In this document: piece after piece, positions 60,386 to 64,000 of the stretch
Layout: every line of letters begins with the position of its first letter
Numbering within the stretch: position 1 is the first letter of the stretch
Assembly: GCA_035079385.1 (NCBI GenBank)
Contig: JAVHKY010000010.1
Location: 1,364,001-1,428,000, forward strand
DNA from: Aspidiotus rigidus
Taxonomy: Eukaryota; Arthropoda; Insecta; Hemiptera; Diaspididae
Reading direction: 5' to 3'
DNA length: 64,000 nucleotides
The notes under the pieces: model-generated
Databases searched by the model: none
What the model was told of the DNA's origin: nothing
Seen by the model: the letters and a program-made list of their open reading frames with translations, nothing else
Made by a program: the position numbers and the translations under genes

Positions 60386-61035
60386 TTTCTTTTCACCACT
60401 TGCAACTATCCTATCCGCTCTCTCATTACCCAACAATGGCATTCATCTTGGAAAACTCAACCTCTCAATAAACTTCTCCGCATAAAAAAGGACCCCATAC
60501 CTTGGGCAAGCTCCAATAGAAATTCACGAAGAGAAGAAGTCATCCTCACTAGATTAAGAATAGGTCACACTCGCATAACAAACTCTCACTTAACCAATCC
60601 TTACATATTATCTCCTCCATCTTGCCCATACTGTAAAGAAGAATATCTCACAACTGACCATATGTTTTCATTCTCTCATCTCCAATCACTTCGCTCATCA
60701 CTACAGGTCTCTTCCTCCATCTTAAAAGCTCTCAAAAATGATTGCGATACTGTTACACTGTCACTACAATACTTACGTCTCACTGAATTCTACTCTCTCA
60801 TCTCACTGTTCTACCTCAACAACTTCTTACAACTTAACACAACATACGTTAATAATATATAAGTCTGTCAAAAATATTCATTTTATCATTCTATTATCTA
60901 TTTAATTATTTATAAAATGTATAACTCCCGCCATATTACACAAAATAACTTGTAATCCGTCGAGTAAATAGCCCAATAGGTAGCTGAAATGCTCGTTAAA
61001 ATAAATAAAAAAAAATAATAATAATAAAAATAGAA
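60386..61035 (+). pseudogene. Jockey-like LINE ORF2 C-terminus and A-rich 3' end
   Basis: The frame 60386-60862 reads LITQQWHSSWKTQ, LLRIKKDPIPWASS and REEVILTRLRIGHTRITNSH. Then PPSCPYCKEEYLTTDHMF and, after LRSSLQVSSS, DTVTLSLQYLRLTEFYSLI to the stop. This is the end of a Jockey-type ORF2 (RRDEVxLxRLRIGHTRLTH, C-x2-C-x8-H finger). The final Cys of the finger is Ser here (HMFSFSH). The 3' part ends in an AAT-rich tail (about 61003-61030). It is homologous to the minus-strand fragment at 12803-13087. It continues the LINE begun at 57600 after the nested insertions. Confidence 0.8.
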
Positions 61036-64000
61036 AATTCCTCAAGTACGAGTATTATATGAGTCATATAAAATAATGTTATTAAATAAAAAACTGTAAA
61101 GTGAATTGAATTTGTTAAATTGAAATTTAAAAATTTGTATTCAAAATATTGAATTAAAATAAAATAACATCCTTAAAATAATAGTTAATGAAATAAATTT
61201 ATCATTAAATATTATTAATTTCATTTATTTTGATAAAAATCAAAGAATTACATTGAGAAAAACACATAATTTTCCCCTAAATTTTCTGGGCACAAGCTGT
61301 ATAATTTTCAATTTTTTCTTTCAATTTTGTATCAAATTATTATGAATTCTCTATAGGTTCACTATTTTTCTACATTTTAGATGATGATTTCCATTCTATT
61401 GTACTTCACTTCATTTCATTAGTGCAAGTGTTATTTACCATTTTTGATTTATCCTGAAAGTTGAAGTACTTATATAAGTTCTGGCGCAGTCATAGATTTC
61501 TCAATTTTCTCTATAGCGCGAGCTACTTTTTCAACATCTTCCATTACTTCTAGAAAAAATTCAAATTTTTCGTTATTTTTTACAAATTTTTTAAAAATTA
61601 TTTCTGACGCAGTCAACATTTCTCTTTAACAAAAATTACGTTTAAAATTCAAATAGAATATCATCAATCAAAGAATTATTTAAAAACAAATAATTCAACT
61701 TTAAAATATCATCATTCATAATTTATAATTTGTACAATAATGACGTACATAATAATAATTGTTCTTGAATCGAGAGCAAAATCATTTTGCACTACAGCGT
61801 GTTTTTTTTTTCGTATAGAATACAATGAATAAAACCTTCGTATTTCTGTGATCGTCAGTGTATGATCATACCAAGATAATTTTTTGAACAAATTTAGGTA
61901 AATTTCTGCTACCTTTTTGCATATTTTATGTGAAATTGTTAGTAATTGTAATATCTCATTTTTGATATCATTTAAAAATCCCAATAACTTAATCGACGGC
62001 GCGGAGGTCAGATTATTTTTATCATTGAAGAAATCCTCATAATAATGCTTTCTTGATCTGCGAAGTCGTATAGTAAAATAATACACAGCTTCTCGTTGTA
62101 CAATACTTTTCCTGCATTGGTACTTCTTGGTGGAGTATAGATTGGGGTGTTACGGTCCCATCGGTACAACAAAATGCTTCTAGAGTGGTTTCTTCAAAAA
62201 GGGATGCTTGTCATTTTTCAGGAGATCCTCGATATAAGTTGGAGAAGACACAAGACGAGTTGTGTTATGTTAGGAAACATGGAGTGTGCGAAAAGTTTAT
62301 CGGACAGAATATGTATACGAGTCGAACGTTCTGCCTAGCTTACAAGATGAGGCGGTACGCCACAGTAATTGTTTTCTTTTTCCCACGCTCGAGGAAAATA
62401 AATTGCTATATATTAAGCTATACCAGGTTCGTCTACCTCGTTGACTATATCATGTTTCAAGGCCACTTTCGGGCTTCGCAAGTTACGCAAACCCTACGCG
62501 CAAAGGTTACGATGTCAAGAGTGAAAATATTGAGATGGTTATACGAGTAGCGCAAAGAACTTATCTATCATATCAGTACAAGGATGAACGCGGATATTAC
62601 TGCCAACCTCTGACAGGTCGTAGGTGGCGCTTCTCAAAAGACACGCTTTGACGGGAGAGCGAATTTACGCTCGGCGATTCGAGAAAGGTTCGTGTTTCTA
62701 TTTCGCGTACATCTAACAGAAATTAATACAGAGTGATGATTTTACACCATAGGTATTTTGCGAGAAAGCTTTTTCGTGAGAATTGCGATGCACTTTACCC
62801 TATTTTAGACACGAGGCACCGATACATTCAAATTCAGAACTATATTACGCGTTCTGCATCCATTGTACGTAAGTTATATGAGAAGCAAATTGAGATGAAT
62901 TATCACCTGCGGTGTGGTCTATATGCGGCTGACGATCAAAATAGTCGTGCTTGATTTGTAAAGTGTTTAATATTATATCCGTTATACGCGCATATTGACT
63001 GCGAGAGCTGGCCAGTAAACTGATACTGTGGTGAACAGATGAAAAATCGGCATAGAAAAGTATTCTATCTAAATAGAAGCGTATCCAAAAATTTGAAAAG
63101 GGTTGAAATAGCAGTTCTCGTAACGTAAATGACGTATTTGTGTTATAGAAGAAACAAGACTTTCTTATGAACTTTTTCTGGTACCTGCAACCACGTTCTC
63201 TTCTTGAAAAAATACAAGAGCACGAGCTAAACTTTTGATGTACTTTATGTGATAAGAGAGGGGCTTGAGAAAAACTTCAAAAAGTACTTCACCAAAGGGG
63301 TTACAACAAATCCACCGGTGTCACACTTCTCATTAAACTTAGCCTTGACTTTTGTCGGTATTTCGGCAACTCCCTGTATCCGTAAAGCGGATGTAGGGGG
63401 TCGTTGAATGCCCTAATTTTCTCCCTTCTATTTTCCACTTCTCGTCGGACAGCCGGTGGTGCAATTCCACCGAGTTCATGTAATTTTTTTAGATGTGTTC
63501 AGCGCACGCATCCTGCGTAATTAAACGGCAGGTGCTAAACCATAAGTTATGGTGTACCCAATTTTAGATCTTTGGAGTTTCATTTTTGAAGCGATATCAG
63601 AATCTGGAAACATTAATGGGAAAATTTGCACGGCCTGGGCTCCACTTCTCTTTGAGCTATGATTTACAATAATATACAAAGACCACAAAACTTCTGTTTT
63701 TTTTCACATTGTCTCTTACAAGCATAGAAGTTAATCCTTGTTTGGGTTTACTCATATTTGCAGTTAGTGGGAGCTGAACAAAAGTTGAACTTGATTCCAG
63801 TAGAGGAGGATCATCTATTTTTGAAGAATGGTCACTCATCTTCGATGCTTCAATCGGCGTTATCCCACCATAAGACACTACAGAGTCAGCTGATTTCTTA
63901 TAAATCTTTCATGCGATTTAGGATACCTATATAATATGTTGATAACACAGAAGCGAAATTAGCCAATAGTTTTTTGGATCTTCTAGGGCTTTTCTTAGTT
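61036..64000. other. AT-rich to mixed DNA, nothing recognised
   Basis: 61036-61700 is very AT-rich. Positions 61448-61470 resemble 58868-58890 (AGTACTTATRYAAGTTCTG). Frames at 62185-62550 (121 codons, plus) and 62086-61712 (124 codons, minus) have no recognisable motif. A GC-richer patch at 63350-63480 is unexplained. Confidence 0.4.

Overview
This is AT-rich nuclear DNA from an animal, most likely an arthropod and probably an insect. The evidence is the set of mobile elements: Penelope-like elements with a GIY-YIG domain, R1- and Jockey-type LINEs, Ty3/Gypsy and Bel/Pao LTR elements, MULE transposons, hAT and foldback MITEs, plus long microsatellites. It shows no bacterial gene organisation, no CRISPR array and no rRNA. 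A hemipteran host is only a weak guess. I could not identify any complete host gene with confidence. Almost every sizeable reading frame that can be recognised belongs to a broken mobile element, and the rest of the window reads as intergenic or intronic sequence.

Layout. 0-5 kb: a dispersed repeat (about 28-240), single-copy-looking DNA, a decayed Gypsy pol on the minus strand (2.76-4.5 kb) and a TA-flanked MITE (4.85-5.04 kb). 7.78-8.85 kb: seven tandem copies of a unit of about 150 bp. 9.5-9.85 kb: a LINE RT fragment. 11.04-11.46 kb: a large inverted repeat carrying a Penelope-type tail motif. 12.1-13.1 kb: a dispersed repeat followed by a LINE 3' end. 13.7-15.1 kb: Bel/Pao integrase and a second integrase-derived fragment. 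16.2-19 kb: a hairpin, then a Jockey-like LINE containing a hAT MITE with a perfect 8-bp target duplication. 22.1-22.5 kb: an unrecognised coding remnant. 23-25.2 kb: a Penelope-like element with three frame segments, abutting MULE-1 (25.2-26.96 kb). 27-27.7 kb: a dispersed repeat with a young-looking MITE. 28-34.4 kb: mostly unique DNA with microsatellites, then a (GA)n tract of about 225 bp. 35.26-36.85 kb: MULE-2, bounded by inverted arms built from short tandem boxes. 37.1-38.5 kb: a 409-bp foldback element, a duplicated coding-like remnant and a TCGA-rich repeat. 41.9-43 kb: the C-terminal end of an R1-type LINE. 43-44.5 kb: a MITE and a second copy of the 16-19 kb LINE. 48.6-48.9 kb: a near-perfect 220-bp palindrome made from two Penelope tails. 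49.2-51.7 kb: three dispersed-repeat families also present elsewhere in the window. 53.9-54.8 kb: a 5'-truncated Penelope. 55.1-56.2 kb: TCGA-rich repeats and a Gypsy gag/integrase chimera. 57.6-61 kb: a LINE interrupted by a hAT-like MITE, a Gypsy integrase piece and a foldback nest. 61-64 kb: AT-rich DNA with nothing recognised.

The elements do not form a pathway; they record successive insertions. The most informative signals are: (i) arms made of tandem boxes on MULE-2, MULE-1 and a non-autonomous foldback with a perfect 9-bp target duplication; (ii) a hairpin-GAAA motif in Penelope tails whose stem changes by compensatory substitutions between copies, twice present as giant inverted pairs; (iii) a TCGA-rich dispersed family; and (iv) repeated TGACGTCA octamers, many of them inside dispersed repeats.
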